Assembly: GCA_030446715.1 (NCBI GenBank)
Contig: JAUJMU010000002.1
Span: forward strand, 246,269 to 310,268
Direction: 5' to 3'
DNA from: Cytophagales bacterium
GTDB lineage: Bacteria; Bacteroidota; Bacteroidia; Cytophagales; 172606-1
Length of the DNA: 64,000 nucleotides
Position numbers and translations under genes: made by a program. Position 1 is the stretch's first letter. Every line of letters starts with the position of its first letter. This document shows, one piece after another, positions 36,166-46,700 of the stretch. The notes under the pieces are model-generated. The model did no database searches. It saw only the letters and a program-made list of their open reading frames with translations, and was not told the DNA's origin.

Positions 36166-37266
36166 TTATGGATTGGGAGCCGACGGTTTTTTCTTTTTCT
36201 TCCTGAACTTCCTGTCTTTGTCCTGCTTGCTGAACTTCTTGTCCAGCTGGGCAAGATCACTGTTTAAGGGTGCCGGTGAGGCAGAAATTTCCATGACGTC
36301 AATCTCCAGCGATGCCGGTTTATTGCCTTTCCGGTTCAGGGCAATAATCTGGTTTACCCGCTCCACAGAAACCTGATGCCAGGTAGTTTCGTCGTGGTAA
36401 CCAAACCAGAGTATTTTTTTGAAAATGTCCGTTTTTTGCAGATATGCCGGCCCCCGCTGGGTAAACAGGGGACCATCCACTGAGGGAATGTCCCGGAGAG
36501 AATCCATGTATGTCTCCAGTTCGTAGTTGAGGCAGCACTTGAGGCGACCGCACTGACCGGAGAGTTTGGTCGGATTGAGCGAAAGATTCTGGTAGCGGGC
36601 CGCACCGGTGGAGACACTTTTAAAATCAGTGAGCCAGGTAGAGCAGCACAGTTCGCGGCCACATGAACCGATTCCACCCAACCGGCCGGCTTCCTGCCGC
36701 AGGCTGATCTGCTTCATTTCCACCCGGATTTTAAACTCGGAGGCCAGCAGCTTGATCAGCTCCCGGAAATCCACCCGTTCGTCGGCGGAGTAGTAAAAGG
36801 TGGCTTTGGTGTTGTCGGCCTGATACTCTATGTCCGACAGCTTCATATCCAGCTTTAGTTCGTTGATGATCTGCCGGGTCCGGAACAGCGTGGGCATTTC
36901 ACGGGCCCTGGACTGTTCGTACTTTTCCTTGTCCTTGGCGGTGGCCAGCCGATACACTGCCTTGAGGTCGTCCGAATCCTGAACACCTTTTTTCCGCATT
37001 TGCAGCCGCACCAGGTCGCCCTGCATGGATACAAAGCCGAGGTGGTGGCCGTTCTGGACTTCCACGATAACCGCGTCGCCGGGGTAAAGTTCGAGGTTGT
37101 TGATGTTGCGGAAAAACTCTTTCCTGCCGCCCTTGAAGCGGACTTCCAAAGCATTGAAACGATTGGCAGCGGGCACGTCCATATCGCTCAGCCAATCAAA
37201 AACAGCCATTTTTTCAAATTCTCCGGTAGCGCAACCGCCTCCGGCAGAACAACTGGTGCATGCCAT
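36166..37266 (-). CDS. ricT: PSP1/RicT (YaaT)-like protein
   Basis: 366 residues. Cys-rich start CTSCSAGGGCATG, a PSP1 domain (about 40-270) with SFR-type core and the cysteine signatures GGIGSCGRELCCSTWL and SGQCGRLKCCLNYE, then a basic disordered tail (DKKFSKQDKDRKFRKKKKK). In Bacillus RicT forms an Fe-S complex with RicA and RicF affecting RNA processing; in Bacteroidota the gene is conserved next to gldH but its role is unclear. 224 nt separate it from gldH with no other gene. Confidence 0.88.
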   Translation of the reverse strand: MACTSCSAGGGCATGEFEKMAVFDWLSDMDVPAANRFNALEVRFKGGRKEFFRNINNLELYPGDAVIVEVQNGHHLGFVSMQGDLVRLQMRKKGVQDSDDLKAVYRLATAKDKEKYEQSRAREMPTLFRTRQIINELKLDMKLSDIEYQADNTKATFYYSADERVDFRELIKLLASEFKIRVEMKQISLRQEAGRLGGIGSCGRELCCSTWLTDFKSVSTGAARYQNLSLNPTKLSGQCGRLKCCLNYELETYMDSLRDIPSVDGPLFTQRGPAYLQKTDIFKKILWFGYHDETTWHQVSVERVNQIIALNRKGNKPASLEIDVMEISASPAPLNSDLAQLDKKFSKQDKDRKFRKKKKKPSAPNP

Positions 37267-37422
37267 AATGAATTATTTATAGTAAATCGGCCGGTGGCCT
37301 ACGTGATAAAATGTACTGATCAAATCAACCGTGTCCTGACTTTTCTGCCTCTTTGCACAACGGATAATTTCTCAGCAAATCCTAAAATACCCAGGGAAAC
37401 TGATAAATCCTAAAAAATCTCC

Positions 37423-38703
37423 TTAAACGTATACTTCCAAATCCGAACCGATGTCGCGCCGGAAGTACTTTTTACCGAACTGCACCTTGTCAGCGGCGGC
37501 CATTGCCTTCTCCACTGCCTGGCTGATTGTATCGCCCATGCCCGTAAGCGCCAGCACCCGCCCGCCGTCCGTAAAAACGCCCCCGGGGCCGGTTTTTGTT
37601 CCGGCGTGAAAAGAAATAACATCTTTCAGATCATCCAGTCCGGTCACGGGAATGCCTTTTTCGTACGGACCGGGGTAACCACCCGATACCAGCATCACGG
37701 TCGCGGCCGTCCGGGGGTCCGTTTCGAGTTGCGTACCGGCTAGTTTGCCCTCAGCGGCGGCTTTGAGCAGTAAAACAAAATCAGACTGCAGGCGGGGCAT
37801 TACCACTTCGGTTTCGGGGTCGCCCATCCGGGCATTGTATTCAATCACGTAGGGTTCGCCGTTCACGTTCATGAGGCCGATGAAGAGAAAACCTACGTAC
37901 CGGATGCCGGCCTTCTGCAGGCCGGCCACGGTAGGCTTCACCACCCGGTCTTCCACTTTTTTGAGGAAAGAATCATCCGCAAAGGGTACCGGCGACACGG
38001 CTCCCATGCCACCTGTGTTCGGGCCGGTATCTCCCTCGCCGATCCGCTTGTAATCTTTGGCTTCCGGCAGGATCACGTAACCAGTTCCGTCGGTAAGCAC
38101 AAACACTGATAACTCTATTCCTTCCAGAAACTCCTCCACTACGACCTTCCGGCTGGCTTCGCCAAACTGGCCGTTGAGCATGTTCCGGAGGGTTTTTTCT
38201 GCTTCGCCACGGCTTTCTGCAATCACGACGCCTTTGCCTGCGGCAAGACCATCGGCCTTCAGCACGACCGGCAGCGGTTGACTCCCCAGGTAATTTAGTC
38301 CTGCTTCGAGGCCATCGGCAGTAAAAGTGGCAGATTTGGCCGTTGGAATGTGGTTATCCCGCATGAATGCCTTAGACCAGTCCTTGCTTCCTTCCAGCCG
38401 GGCTCCGGCCGCATCAGGACCGACCATGAGTACGTGCTCCAGATCCGGACGGGCCGAGAAGTAATCACGGACACCCCGCACCAGGGGCTCTTCGGGGCCA
38501 ACCAGCACCAGATGAATGTTTTTTTCCAGCACCAGCCGGGAGAGGGCGTCGAAGTCCGTAGCCGAGACCGGCACATTGGTGGCAATTCCGGCGGTACCGG
38601 CGTTACCGGGGGCTACGAAAAGCGTATCGCAATGGGGGCTTTGGGCAATTTTCCAGGCAAAAGCGTGTTCACGGCCACCGCCCCCCAGGATCAGAATATT
38701 CAT
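37423..38703 (-). CDS. purD: phosphoribosylamine-glycine ligase
   Basis: 426 residues. N-domain with ILGGGGREHAFAWKIAQSP; ATP-grasp domain with LKADGLAAGKGVVIAES, EGIELSVFVLTDG, GDTGPNTGGMGAVSP and the metal-binding EYNARMGDPETEVVMP; C-terminal domain GYPGPYEKG. Second step of purine synthesis: PRA + glycine + ATP to GAR. Complete. Upstream lies a long inverted repeat separating it from recQ. Confidence 0.97.
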   Translation of the reverse strand: MNILILGGGGREHAFAWKIAQSPHCDTLFVAPGNAGTAGIATNVPVSATDFDALSRLVLEKNIHLVLVGPEEPLVRGVRDYFSARPDLEHVLMVGPDAAGARLEGSKDWSKAFMRDNHIPTAKSATFTADGLEAGLNYLGSQPLPVVLKADGLAAGKGVVIAESRGEAEKTLRNMLNGQFGEASRKVVVEEFLEGIELSVFVLTDGTGYVILPEAKDYKRIGEGDTGPNTGGMGAVSPVPFADDSFLKKVEDRVVKPTVAGLQKAGIRYVGFLFIGLMNVNGEPYVIEYNARMGDPETEVVMPRLQSDFVLLLKAAAEGKLAGTQLETDPRTAATVMLVSGGYPGPYEKGIPVTGLDDLKDVISFHAGTKTGPGGVFTDGGRVLALTGMGDTISQAVEKAMAAADKVQFGKKYFRRDIGSDLEVYV

Positions 38704-38723
38704 AGGTTTGAAGGAGTGAGGAA

Positions 38724-38797
38724 TCAGAAGCGGGGAGTCAGTAGTGAGAAGGTACCTGAGTACTACACTCTTCTCACTACTGACTCCCTGCTTCTGA
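38724..38797. repeat. 28-bp inverted repeat between recQ and purD
   Basis: Arms 38724-38751 and 38770-38797 match over 28 bp with one mismatch (TCAGAAGCGGGGAGTCAG... and its reverse), with an 18-nt loop. The arms contain the GTAGTGAGAA word that also occurs after sucD. Confidence 0.9.
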
Positions 38798-38800
38798 CTG

Positions 38801-40987
38801 CTAGTTGGCTACTTCCGAAAGGAATTTGATGCGGATCAGGCGCAGTTCTTCTTCGGAATAATCATCGCCGAGCATCTGGACGGCAGCCTGAATGTTATCG
38901 GTTTCGGCGGTCATGAAATAATCGTAAATCTCATCCTGCCGCTCCTCGTCCATGAGGTTATCTATGTAGTAGTCAAGGTTGAGGCGGGTGCCGGAATAGC
39001 AGATGTGCTCAATTTCCCGGATCAGGTCGGCCATGCTCAGGTCCAGGGCTTCGGTAATATCTTCCAGATTCACCTTCCGGTCAATCTGCTGGATGATGGA
39101 AATTTTTGCTTTGGACTTATTGGCCGTTGACTTCACCACCACCTCAGTAGCGGTGGCGATATCGTTTTCGTCCACGTATTTGCCAATCAGTTCGATAAAG
39201 GGCCGTCCGAATTTTTCTACCTTGCCCATGCCTACTCCGTTGATGCGGGAGAGGTCCTCTTTACTGGTCGGGTAAGTGGTAGCCATTTCCTCAAGGGAAG
39301 GCTCCTGGAAAACGGCGTACGGTGGCAGTTTTTTCTCTTTGGCTACCTTGCGCTGCAATGCCTTCAGCAATTCGAACAGCACCGGATCACAGGCTTTTCC
39401 CGCCGGGTGGCCAGACGGATCATTTTCGTTATCCTCGTCGTCGGCCGCAGTGGAGAAATCATGGTCTCTGGCAAGGGTGACCGGGTACGGGTTTTCGGTA
39501 AAATCCATCCCCTTCTCCGACACCTTCAGCACCCCGTAGTTCTCAATGTCTTTTTCCAGAAAATCGTGCAGCAGGATCTGGCGGATCACCGAATTCCAGT
39601 AAGCGCCATCCTTGGCGGCACCCTTGCCGTAAATGGGCAGTTTGTTGTGCCCGTAGCTGATCACGTACTGGTTTTCCAGCCCGCGCAGTACGTCGCTCAG
39701 GTGTGCCATATCGAAACGCTGATTGGTCTGCAGTGCCGCCTGAATGGCCATCATCACGTGTTCCTGCGCTTCAAACTTCTCTCTGGGCTTGAGGCAGTTG
39801 TCACAAAAACCGCAGTCCTGGTTCACATGTTCGCCGAAGTAGTGCAGCAATTGCCGGCGGCGGCACACGGAAGATTCCGCGTAAGACGCCATTTCCTGCA
39901 GCAGGTGCTTGGCATTTTCGCGTTCGGTTACCTGCTTGTCCTTGTTGAACTTGTCCAGCTTGATAATGTCATCATAACTGTAAAACATGACACAGTTGCC
40001 TTCCAGACCGTCCCGGCCGGCCCGGCCCGTCTCCTGATAGTAGCCTTCCAGTGATTTGGGTGTGTCATAATGAATCACAAACCGCACATCGGGCTTGTCA
40101 ATTCCCATTCCGAAGGCAATGGTGGCCACAATCACGTCCACATCTTCATTCAGGAAAGCATCCTGATTGGCCATGCGGATGTGTGAGTCGAGGCCGGCGT
40201 GGTAAGGCAGCGCCTTGATATCATTTACCAAAAGCAGCTGGGCTATTTCTTCCACCTTTTTGCGGCTCAGGCAGTAAACAATCCCCGATTTGCCCTTATG
40301 CGCTTTTACGTACTTGATGAGTTGTTTTTTGGTGTCAATCTTCGGCCGGATCTCATAGTAGAGGTTTTTCCGGTTAAAGGAGGACTTATACAGGGCGGCT
40401 TCCTCCATCTGGAGATTCCGCTGAATGTCTGTCTGTACCTTGGGCGTAGCCGTAGCCGTCAGGGCGATGATGGGCAGGTTGCCCAGGTTGTCAATGATGG
40501 TTTTGATCTTCCGGTATTCGGGACGGAAGTCGTGTCCCCATTCGGAGATGCAGTGCGCCTCGTCAATGGCCACGAAGGATATATTGGCTTTCTGGAGGAA
40601 GGCAATGTTTTCCTCCTTGGTCAGCGATTCGGGAGCCACGTACAGCAGTTTGGTTTCTCCGCTGAGCACGTCCCTGCGGACTTTGGTAATTTCAGCCTTG
40701 GACAGGGTGGAATTCAGAAACTGCGCCTTTACATTGAGGACATTCAGCTGGTCTACCTGATTTTTCATGAGGGCAATCAGCGGGGAGATCACGATGGCCG
40801 TGCCGGGCTTCATCACGGCGGGGAGTTGATAGCAAAGCGATTTGCCGGCTCCCGTGGGCATGATGACGAATGTATTGTGATCGGCTGAAATGCTTTGGAT
40901 GATGGATTCCTGATTACCCCTGAACTGACTGTATCCGAAAACCTCTTTAAGTTTTTCTTTCAGTAAGGTGTCCTGTTCCGTTATCAT
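38801..40987 (-). CDS. recQ: ATP-dependent DNA helicase RecQ
   Basis: 728 residues. Walker A TGAGKSLCYQLP (about 45), DEAH box AIDEAHCISEWGHDFRPEY, aromatic-rich loop, motif V/VI QETGRAGRDGLEGNC, zinc-binding Cys (CRRRQLLHYFGE, CGFCDNC), RQC winged helix and HRDC (about 545-620). A C-terminal extension of about 100 residues (from about 625) resembles the helical tail found in Bacteroidota RecQ. 3'-5' helicase in recombination repair. A complete gene. Confidence 0.95.
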   Translation of the reverse strand: MITEQDTLLKEKLKEVFGYSQFRGNQESIIQSISADHNTFVIMPTGAGKSLCYQLPAVMKPGTAIVISPLIALMKNQVDQLNVLNVKAQFLNSTLSKAEITKVRRDVLSGETKLLYVAPESLTKEENIAFLQKANISFVAIDEAHCISEWGHDFRPEYRKIKTIIDNLGNLPIIALTATATPKVQTDIQRNLQMEEAALYKSSFNRKNLYYEIRPKIDTKKQLIKYVKAHKGKSGIVYCLSRKKVEEIAQLLLVNDIKALPYHAGLDSHIRMANQDAFLNEDVDVIVATIAFGMGIDKPDVRFVIHYDTPKSLEGYYQETGRAGRDGLEGNCVMFYSYDDIIKLDKFNKDKQVTERENAKHLLQEMASYAESSVCRRRQLLHYFGEHVNQDCGFCDNCLKPREKFEAQEHVMMAIQAALQTNQRFDMAHLSDVLRGLENQYVISYGHNKLPIYGKGAAKDGAYWNSVIRQILLHDFLEKDIENYGVLKVSEKGMDFTENPYPVTLARDHDFSTAADDEDNENDPSGHPAGKACDPVLFELLKALQRKVAKEKKLPPYAVFQEPSLEEMATTYPTSKEDLSRINGVGMGKVEKFGRPFIELIGKYVDENDIATATEVVVKSTANKSKAKISIIQQIDRKVNLEDITEALDLSMADLIREIEHICYSGTRLNLDYYIDNLMDEERQDEIYDYFMTAETDNIQAAVQMLGDDYSEEELRLIRIKFLSEVAN

Positions 40988-41424
40988 TTGGGTGTGAGCG
41001 AAAAATTTGATGTGTAAGAAATCAAATCCGGTGTATAAAAATTGAAGTTACTAAAAAAACGAGAGCCTGGCGTGTATTTTTTTAATCTGCCCTGAATAAA
41101 AAGAACAGAGGCAGCAGACCATAACCCGCAGACGCAAAGTAGAAAAAACACTGCACGAACTCCCATAACATGCAATGGGAGGCAAAAATGACCAGCAGAA
41201 CCGGTTACAGCCGTTGCCGGAAACTATAAAAATTGCGAATGTACAGACAAATAAGATATAACTATTTCAACAATCAATTAAGCAAAACAATGTCAAACCT
41301 CTTGCGGGGATTTACCGTAATATGGCCGGGACTGTCTGCCGGCTCCTGAAATATTTTCCCTAAAAATAACAATCTTTGCTTCCGGCTCGTAAGTTCTCAC
41401 TCTTTATTTTATAATTCACTGATA
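40988..41424. other. intergenic region upstream of manC and recQ
   Basis: Divergent control region; no gene recognised. An AATCTTTG word (about 41371-41378) is one mismatch from TAnnTTTG and may serve manC. Confidence 0.5.
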
Positions 41425-42495
41425 ATGAATAAAAACAATTATGTTGTGATCATGGCTGGCGGGGCCGGTACCCGGTTCTGGCCTTTCAGCCGCTCCAACT
41501 ACCCCAAGCAATTCCACGATGTACTGGGCACCGGACGCACGCTTCTCCAGCAAACCGCCGACCGCTTTATCAAAGTTTGTCCGCCCGAAAACATTTACGT
41601 GGTTACCAGCAGTGAGTACAAAGACGTTGTGCAGCAACAGCTGCCGCAACTTTCCGGGCAACAGATACTCCTGGAGCCCGCCCGGCGCAACACCGCCCCC
41701 TGTATTGCCTACGCCAGTTACAAGATCGGCCTTCAAAACCCCTCGGCCAACATTGTAGTAGCCCCTGCCGATCACATCATTCTGCGGGAAGATGAATTCG
41801 TCAAAACCATTGAAACTGCCCTTGCCGCCACCCAGAAGGAAGACATTCTGGTAACGCTGGGAATCAAGCCCAGCCGCCCCGACACCGGCTACGGCTATAT
41901 TCAGTACCTGCCCTCGAAAAAAAGCATCAAAAAAGTAAAAACCTTTACCGAAAAGCCTTACCTGGAGCTGGCCAAAAAGTTTGTGGAAAGCGGCGACTAC
42001 GTCTGGAACGCGGGCATCTTTGTGTGGAGTGTCAGGTCCATTACCCAGAGCTTTAACCGGCACATGGGCGACGTAGCCGAGTTATTTGAGGATGGCAAGA
42101 AGCATTTTTACCAGAAAACGGAGGAAAACTTCATCCACAAGGTGTATTCCCAGTGCAAGAATATTTCCATTGATTACGGCATCATGGAAAAAGCCGACCA
42201 AGTTTACGTGGTCCTGAGTGATTTCGGCTGGTCGGACCTGGGCACCGGGAAATCGCTGTACGACATTTCGCCCAAGGATGATAAAGGCAACGTGCTGGAT
42301 GGCAACATCATGCATTACGAGACCCGGAACTGCATCATCAAAACGCCCAAAGACCGCCTCGTCGTGACTTACGGACTTGAAGGATTCATTGTAGCCGAGT
42401 ACGGCAACGTGCTGCTGATCTGCCAGAAAGAAGAAGAACAGCGGGTACGCGACTTCGTGTCCGATGCCCGCAACAAAGGCGCGGAGTTTGTGTAG
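41425..42495 (+). CDS. manC: mannose-1-phosphate guanylyltransferase
   Basis: 356 residues, GDP-mannose pyrophosphorylase domain without the C-terminal isomerase half. Motifs: VIMAGGAGTRFWPFSRSNYPKQF (here split: VIMAGGAGTRFWPFSR and NYPKQF), VVAPADHIILRED, FTEKPYLELAKKFVESGDY (FTEKP), WNAGIFVWS and SIDYGIMEKAD. Makes GDP-mannose from mannose-1-P and GTP for glycan and polysaccharide synthesis. Followed by a hairpin at 42536-42592. Confidence 0.95.
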   Translation: MNKNNYVVIMAGGAGTRFWPFSRSNYPKQFHDVLGTGRTLLQQTADRFIKVCPPENIYVVTSSEYKDVVQQQLPQLSGQQILLEPARRNTAPCIAYASYKIGLQNPSANIVVAPADHIILREDEFVKTIETALAATQKEDILVTLGIKPSRPDTGYGYIQYLPSKKSIKKVKTFTEKPYLELAKKFVESGDYVWNAGIFVWSVRSITQSFNRHMGDVAELFEDGKKHFYQKTEENFIHKVYSQCKNISIDYGIMEKADQVYVVLSDFGWSDLGTGKSLYDISPKDDKGNVLDGNIMHYETRNCIIKTPKDRLVVTYGLEGFIVAEYGNVLLICQKEEEQRVRDFVSDARNKGAEFV

Positions 42496-42535
42496 GCCGG
42501 TGCTGGCAGAATCCGACTGATCCTCATTACTGAAT

Positions 42536-42592
42536 AAATTCCATAGATAGTATTGTCTCATTCCGGAACAGTATCATCTATGGAATTTTCGT
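42536..42592 (+). terminator. hairpin after manC
   Basis: AAATTCCATAGAT (42536-42548) and its reverse complement (42576-42588), with partly paired continuation and a short T run at the end. Confidence 0.6.
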
Positions 42593-42639
42593 TTTCAGCG
42601 CATCTTGCTGAATAAAAAACCGCGTAATTATTTCCCTTA

Positions 42640-43296
42640 ATGGATATCCGGAAGAGTGGGTTGATTATTCTGAAGCTTTTTGCATTTCTCTGGCCAAACC
42701 TGATCTGCATTGCGGTTGCCTGGAGCCAGACCTCCCGTGACCTGGCTGACAGCAATCCCGGGTGCGAAAAGATCTATGTAGCCGTGGAACAGATGCCCCA
42801 ATTTCCGGATGGAATGCCTGGGCTGTTACGCTTTATAAAAAAGAATTTAAAATACCCGGCAAAAGCTACTGAAGCGAAAATAGATACCGCGGTTACGGTC
42901 AGGATCAGATTTTTCATCCGGACCGATGGCCAGGCGGAAGTGCTCCAGGTAGAAAACGACCCCGGGTACGGGTTTAAAGAAGAAGCCCTGCGCGTTATCA
43001 GCCTGATGCCCCGGTGGCAGCCGGGAATGATAAACGGAGAGGCGGTATGCGTGAGAGGCACAATTCCTCTGATGTTTTACCCCGGACAGCCGTCCGGAAT
43101 TGAGCAAATGGGCTGTAATATTGCCTCCGGAGGACCACCCCACCGCCGGACTGCCTGTGGGTTTGTTTACCGGCCTCTGTCCCGCGGTATTAACCGGAAC
43201 ATCAATATTTTTTGTTTCGGATATGTTGAAGCACTTTTTGTCCCTGACAGCTTTTACCCTGACAATGGCTTTTGGTCATGCCCAGACCAGGTCTGA
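42640..43296 (+). CDS. secreted TonB C-terminal domain protein 1
   Basis: 218 residues as read. Signal peptide (residues 1-29), then a TonB_C domain (about 45-145): VEQMPQFPDGMPGLLRFIKKN, LKYPAKATEA, VTVRIRFFIRTDGQAEVLQV, MPRWQPGMINGEAV. There is no membrane anchor or Pro-rich linker, so it is not a conventional energy transducer. About 60 residues after IPLMFYP do not resemble the family and overlap the next gene; loss of the proper stop by an indel near 43070-43090 is likely (another frame would give a short RTAVRN ending). Confidence 0.7.
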   Translation: MDIRKSGLIILKLFAFLWPNLICIAVAWSQTSRDLADSNPGCEKIYVAVEQMPQFPDGMPGLLRFIKKNLKYPAKATEAKIDTAVTVRIRFFIRTDGQAEVLQVENDPGYGFKEEALRVISLMPRWQPGMINGEAVCVRGTIPLMFYPGQPSGIEQMGCNIASGGPPHRRTACGFVYRPLSRGINRNINIFCFGYVEALFVPDSFYPDNGFWSCPDQV

Positions 43297-43636
43297 TTCA
43301 AAAGAAAGCAGCCGGGAAGAGCAGGTCTTCCAGATAGTTGAAGTTATGCCGCAATTCCCGCAGGGCCCAGGCGGACTGGCGCAGTTCCTTTCCACAAACC
43401 TACAGTACCCGGCCGAAGCAAGAAGGGACAGTGTGCGGGGTACGGTCTATGTCGGTTTTGTGATCAATAACAAAGGCAATGTAAGCGATGTGTTGGTGCT
43501 GAAAGGCATCGGACACGGCTGTGATGAAGAGGTGGTCCGGGTGATCAGGCTGATGCCACAATGGACACCCGGCCGTCAGGATGGCCGAAATGTAGCCGTC
43601 CGGTTCAGTTTGCCGGTGAGGTTTGAGATCCTGTGA
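43223..43636 (+). CDS. secreted TonB C-terminal domain protein 2
   Basis: 137 residues from MLKHFLSLTAFTLTMAF with a signal peptide (to about residue 20), then VEVMPQFPQGPGGLAQFLST, LQYPAEARRDSVRGTVYVGF, VLVLKGIGHGCDEEVVRVI, MPQWTPGRQDGRNVAV. Same domain as the preceding gene, a tandem duplication. Function unknown; possibly periplasmic protein-protein interaction. Confidence 0.8.
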   Translation: MLKHFLSLTAFTLTMAFGHAQTRSDSKESSREEQVFQIVEVMPQFPQGPGGLAQFLSTNLQYPAEARRDSVRGTVYVGFVINNKGNVSDVLVLKGIGHGCDEEVVRVIRLMPQWTPGRQDGRNVAVRFSLPVRFEIL

Positions 43637-43722
43637 CTGAATGCAACTCCGGAAGTTTTCCACTCCTTGCCAACTGAAATTGTCGGGGCATCTCCAGCCT
43701 GGTTATCGGTGATTCGCAAGAC

Positions 43723-43752
43723 GGATTCCATCCCTCCGGAGGGACGGAATCC
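43723..43752. terminator. convergent terminator hairpin
   Basis: GGATTCCATCCCTCC / GGAGGGACGGAATCC, 15-bp arms with one mismatch and no loop beyond the turn, between the TonB-domain and NRPS genes that converge here. Confidence 0.7.
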
Positions 43753-43770
43753 ATTTCTTTACTTTAAAAG

Positions 43771-46700
43771 TTAAACCGGAACTGCACTATCCGTCGGAGA
43801 AAACTTCACCACGGGCTCTGCTTTGCTGCCTTCCGGATTCATCCGCAGATGCATATTCATTTGCTCTGCGATCTGCCGGACGTGCTCTTCTTCTTTGAAA
43901 AGGGTCGGATGGGCAGCCCCATGAATATTATGAACGGCAACTCTGCCCACTGCTTTGCGCCTCCACCCAAAATCGCTGTTCAGCAGATACCTGGCCGGAC
44001 CTTCTACAGCTCTGAAAAAAACAACTTTACCCGGATACTCCGGCACTTTATATTTCAGCAGCGACTGATCCAGTATGCGCATCAGGTAATCCCTGTGACG
44101 ATCAGCGATGAGACAGCCTGCTTTCTTCCCGCTGTTTAAATCAGCCGTACTCCCCGAAAGAATACCTGTCTGCCGGCCTGGCTGCATCATACCGGCTATT
44201 TTTCTGCTGACCCAGCGTGCAGACCGGCAGTACTCCCTCCGGATCAGATACCGGAACTTTTTAAAAGACAGGAATGCACATAAATAACTGATGAGAATGT
44301 ACCGGACAGGAACAAGCTGGTTATGGTTGGGCGTATACCGGGGATAAGTATCATATAAAAACAGATTCTCCACTTTCTGCCCCATCTTCGTCAGTCGGGA
44401 GGCTATGTCATAGGCAACGTACCCGCCGTATGAATACCCGCCGATCTGGTAAGGCCCCTGCGGCTGTTTTTCAATGATGGCCTGCAGATAGAATTTCGCT
44501 GCCTCCTCAATGGTCTCACAGGGTGCATCCGTTCCATTCATTCCTCTTGCCATGATTCCGTACACGGGCTGTTCCTCATCCAGGTAAGAGGCCAGCTTGT
44601 ACACATATTCCACGTCACCGGAAATGGGATGAATGCAGAACAGGGGTGGTTTACTGCCCGTTTCCCGGACCGGAACAAGGGTATTCCAGACCTGACCGGG
44701 CGAGGATTCCGCCAGCAGACAAGCCAGCCCGCCAATGGTGGGATTGGCAAAGACGGATGAGAGGGGCAGCAACCGGCCGGTGACCTGGTGGATTCTGGAA
44801 ATAATCTTTCCGGCCATCAGGGAATGTCCGCCCAGGTCAAAAAAATTGGCATCCATGCTTATCTTTTCAATTCCCATTTCTTCCTGCCAAACCTGCGCGA
44901 GAAGTTTTTCGGCAGGGTTCCGGGGAGGTGCATAATGACCGGACACCTGCTGAACTGCATGGGGTTCGGGTAAGGCTTTCCGGTCAATTTTACCGCTTGC
45001 ATTCAGCGGAAATGTTTTCAACCATACAAAAGCCGCCGGAATCATGTAATCGGGCAGCTTGTCTTTCAGGAAGCTGCGGATCTCGGGCGTGCCGGGTGTA
45101 AAGCCTGCTTTAGGTACCAGGTAGGCAATGAGCCTTTTGCCACCGGCCGGATCCGGTCCCGCCACCACCAGCACTTCCTGCAAGTCTTCACGACGGCTCA
45201 GTGCTGCTTCAATTTCACCCAGTTCGATCCGGTAACCTCTTACCTTTACCTGATGATCTACCCGCCCCAGAAACTCCATGTTTCCATCGGGAAAGTATCG
45301 GGCCAGATCGCCGGTGCGGTACAACCGGTCGCCGGCGCGGGAACTGAACGGATCAGGAATAAACTTTTCAAGATTCAACTCCGGCCGCTTGAAATATCCT
45401 TCCGCCAGACAATCGCCACCAATGTAGAGGTCGCCGGGGATGCCTGCCGGCACGGGTTGCAGACACGAATCCAGAATATGGTAGCGGGCATTTTGAATTG
45501 GTTTGCCGTACGGAATGCTTACCCATTCCTCCTGAAGTTGGCCAATCGGGTAGTAGTTGGACCAGACGGTCGCTTCCGTTGCGCCACCCAGACTGATTAC
45601 CTGCGTTCCGGGAAAAGTATCCTGTATCCAGCCGGGCATGGTCAGCGGAATCCAGTCTCCGCTCAGGAAAGCCAGCCGCAGATGGGTTCCAACAGATGGG
45701 TTCATCTGGTCCGCATTCCGGAAAGGAATCAGTTGGGACAAGGTGGCCGGTGCCGAGTTCCAGAAGGTAATGGGTTCTTCCTGCAATATCCTGAGCAGCC
45801 GCTGTGGGTCAGCCAGTTCTTCCGCATTGGCAATCCGGATAGTGCCTCCGGCAGCCAGCATCCCGAAAATATCGTAGACCGACAAGTCAAAACCGAGGGA
45901 ATTGACAAAAAGTACGCAATCCGCAGGACCAACGGAGAAGGTGTTGTTTACCCACTCAATCAGGTTGATTGCCGGCCGGTGCCGGACCATTACTCCTTTA
46001 GGAATACCGGTTGAGCCGGAAGTATAAATAATATAAGCCAGGTGATCCGGGGTGACCGTGCTTTCGGGTTTGGTTACCGGTTCATTTGCCAGACACTGGC
46101 CGTCCGGGTCAAGGGCAATGATTTCAAAATGATAGCCGGCAAACCGGTCGGTCAACTCAGGCTGAGTCACCAGAGCTGAAAGTTGAAGATCGTCCAGCAC
46201 AACCGCCTGCCGGTCCTTTGGGGCCTTGGGGTCCAGCGGAACGTAGGCGCCTCCTGCCTTCTGAATACCCAGTACGCCAATCACCATTTCAAAAGATTTT
46301 TCGGTGCAGATGCCAACCAGTACATCCGGACCAACACCGGCTTTCCGGAGACGATGGGCCAGTTGATTCGCTTTCTGATCGAGTTGACGGTAGGTAAGTG
46401 ACTGATCGCCTGTCCGGACTGCGATTGCATGAGGGGTTTTCTGAACCTGCTGCTCAAACAGGTGATGCATGCAGACCGACTGATTATAAGGGTGTTCTGT
46501 CTGATTCCAATCGAATATGATTTTTTGTCTTTCCGTTTCAGAGAGGATATTCAGATGCTTCAGCGGAGTTGCAGGAGCGAAACCCAGGTGTTCGAGTAAT
46601 GTGGCAAACTGGCCGGCTATCTGGTCCATGCAGTTTTGGTCCAATCGCTCAGAATCACCCGCCCAAACGTAACGGCTTTCCTTTCCGGCAATAATAAGGG

